Origin: an uncultured Bacteroidota bacterium
GTDB taxonomy: Bacteria > Bacteroidota > Bacteroidia > Bacteroidales > VadinHA17
Assembly: GCA_903865465.1 (NCBI GenBank)
Contig: CAIPJU010000020.1
Location: forward strand, 1-7,637
Reading direction: 5' to 3'
DNA: 7,637 nt
Under the pieces are notes generated by a model. That model had not been told where the DNA came from. It ran no database searches and worked only from the letters and a program-made list of their open reading frames with translations. This document shows, piece by piece, positions 6,440-7,637 of this stretch. The translations under genes were made by a program, and so were the position numbers. How positions within the stretch are numbered: the first letter of the stretch is position 1; each line of letters begins with the position of its first letter.

Positions 6440-7447
6440 GTGAAAGTTACTTACAAATACATTTCTATCCTGTTGATTTCATTTCAATTAATATCCTGTG
6501 GCAGGCACGGGAAGACCGATCTGATTAAAGTTCAGGAAACGCTAATGAAGAAGGCTGATGGCATCAACAGGGACTTCAGGTACATCAGGATGGAGATTGA
6601 TTCGCTTGCATTGAGAATAACAGAGCTCTATGACAAGCAGGACAAAATATTGCCGGGAATTGAAAAAGATAAATACAAATTTGCCGTCAACGGGGTCTTT
6701 TTCAAACCAAATAATGACGGAGGCTCAGCCATTTTTGTTTCGGGATATTACCCTATAACTGAAAAGGTAAGGAAAATTGTTTATTTCACTGAACCAATCG
6801 ATTCCGATTTCAAAAAGCTGGTAGAACAATATCCTGAAATTGTCCAGGTTTATTTTAATGACATTAACGCCATAAACCGTATCTATCCGTATTTTGATGT
6901 ATTGTCACAATACGAGGCAAAGATGGATATTCCAATATTCAATTTTTTCTTTATGGCAGATCCAATGCATAATCCAGAAAAGAAATCTGTCTGGCTCAGC
7001 GAACCATATGTTGATCCTGCAGGTCGTGGCTGGATGGTCTCAGCCATTGCTCCCGTCTATTACAAAAATAGTTTTGTTGGGGTACCAGGCATTGACGTTA
7101 CCATAAACCGGATTACCAAGAGGTATATACAGGATGACAATGACAAAATGATAATGATAATTGACAGTACCGGAGCCATTGTAGCTGCCCAGGAGAGCGC
7201 AACCAACCTGCTCTCATTTCCGCCGCTTTTTGAGCACAAATATGTTGAGACAATAAAACAGGATACCTACAGAAAAGAGACTTATAATCTTTCACTTAGC
7301 AAAGAATCAAGCGTGAGAGCTTTCGCTAATGAAATCCTCAAAAACAAAAAGGATGTCGTTGAGGCTGAAATAAACGGAGATAAATTAACCATAGTATCCG
7401 CCTTTATCCCCGAGCTCAACTGGCACCTTCTGGAGATAATAAGATGA
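6440..7447 (+). CDS. Double-Cache (PDC) sensor-domain lipoprotein
   Basis: This 335-residue protein has a lipoprotein signal: K2 and K6, hydrophobic 7-18, and lipobox L17-I-S-C20, so Cys20 should be lipidated. The next residues (G-R-H-G-K) lack the acidic surface-export signal known in Bacteroidota, which suggests a periplasm-facing anchor. After a long helix (about 25-75) comes a membrane-distal Cache module with hallmarks W185-L-S-E-P-Y-V-D192, G-W-M-V-S (197-201), P-V-Y (205-207) and G-V-P-G-I-D-V (214-220). A second module follows, with M-I-I-D-S-T-G (239-245) and a closing strand ending L-N-W-H-L (326-330). Such domains bind small ligands outside the cytoplasm in receptors. The start is GTG at 6440; the frame upstream meets TGA at 6413 without an ATG. 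Its stop overlaps the next start as ATGA, so translation is probably coupled. There is no transmembrane helix or output domain of its own. Confidence 0.82.
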   Translation: MKVTYKYISILLISFQLISCGRHGKTDLIKVQETLMKKADGINRDFRYIRMEIDSLALRITELYDKQDKILPGIEKDKYKFAVNGVFFKPNNDGGSAIFVSGYYPITEKVRKIVYFTEPIDSDFKKLVEQYPEIVQVYFNDINAINRIYPYFDVLSQYEAKMDIPIFNFFFMADPMHNPEKKSVWLSEPYVDPAGRGWMVSAIAPVYYKNSFVGVPGIDVTINRITKRYIQDDNDKMIMIIDSTGAIVAAQESATNLLSFPPLFEHKYVETIKQDTYRKETYNLSLSKESSVRAFANEILKNKKDVVEAEINGDKLTIVSAFIPELNWHLLEIIR

Positions 7448-7637
7448 GAAAAACCAATAATTTCCTTATTCTTTTAGTCCTACTTATTATTGTATTTGTT
7501 GGCCTGGCAATGAGACAATATTATATTCTCAATGTACGCCAGAAAAAAGAGACTGCTGATTTCGTATATAAACAGATCATCATTTGCGGTAAGAGTATTG
7601 AGGACGACTGCATCGATTTTGAGGAATCGGTGAAATA
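7444..7637 (+). CDS. Membrane-anchored protein, probable signalling partner (partial, C-terminus beyond right edge)
   Basis: The frame opens at ATG 7444-7446, overlapping the lipoprotein stop by 4 bp, and stays open for 64 codons to the window end. It begins M-R-K, has one hydrophobic helix at about residues 7-22, then a polar, probably periplasmic region rich in Lys, Glu and Asp (C-G-K-S-I-E-D-D-C around 49-57). A single N-terminal helix followed by an extracytoplasmic segment is the usual layout of a sensor histidine kinase or other transmembrane receptor, and the coupled Cache lipoprotein fits this. No kinase, cyclase or HAMP motif is within the window, so the output type is inferred, not seen. 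The window does not show where it ends. Confidence 0.7.
   Translation, partial: MRKTNNFLILLVLLIIVFVGLAMRQYYILNVRQKKETADFVYKQIIICGKSIEDDCIDFEESVK

Noticed and set aside
6894..7295. Frames at 6894-7106 (+) and 7113-7295 (-)
   Set aside because: Both are shadows of the Cache lipoprotein gene.
1..7637. CRISPR array, insertion sequence, tRNA or phage-related element
   Set aside because: No regularly spaced repeats, transposase, terminal inverted repeats or tRNA-like fold were seen. All long frames are explained by envelope, enzyme or sensor proteins.

Overview
The window looks like a chromosomal segment from a member of the Bacteroidota, probably environmental or anaerobic. This rests on AT-rich intergenic DNA, mostly weak or absent Shine-Dalgarno sequences, a TorF-like outer-membrane beta-barrel and a lipobox lipoprotein (so a Gram-negative envelope), and protein family variants that I associate with that phylum. 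The phylum is inferred; no rRNA or marker gene is present. I found no tRNA, rRNA, insertion sequence, phage gene or CRISPR array.

Layout. Positions 1-2809 hold three genes on the minus strand, in transcription order: an exported PHB-depolymerase/LpqC-type serine esterase; a condensation-fold O-acyltransferase of the alcohol acetyltransferase type; and a zinc-ribbon membrane protein of DUF6320 type that runs off the left edge. The last gene is open at the window boundary and easily missed. After a 340-bp divergent intergenic region comes a plus-strand AI-2E (PerM/UPF0118) family membrane transporter. It converges, with only 6 bp between stop codons, on a minus-strand atypical NAD(P)-binding epimerase-like protein. 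A second divergent intergenic region of about 330 bp contains a perfect 12-bp palindrome and two short hairpins, and leads to a plus-strand TorF-like porin. After another 198 bp come a lipoprotein made almost entirely of a double-Cache sensor domain and, overlapping it by 4 bp, the start of an inner-membrane protein that is probably the signalling partner and runs off the right edge.

How the genes may work together. The esterase, acyltransferase and DUF6320 genes form a plausible unit that makes and breaks esters at or across the cell envelope. The acyltransferase and DUF6320 genes are 11 bp apart; the esterase is 112 bp upstream and less certainly in the same transcript. The Cache lipoprotein and the following membrane protein look like a double-Cache receptor split at the domain boundary: the lipoprotein ends where the second transmembrane helix of a normal receptor would begin. 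The AI-2E transporter, epimerase and porin look like independent single-gene units.

The two points most worth following are the split Cache receptor and the ester operon with its zinc-ribbon membrane partner. Neither is proven from sequence alone.
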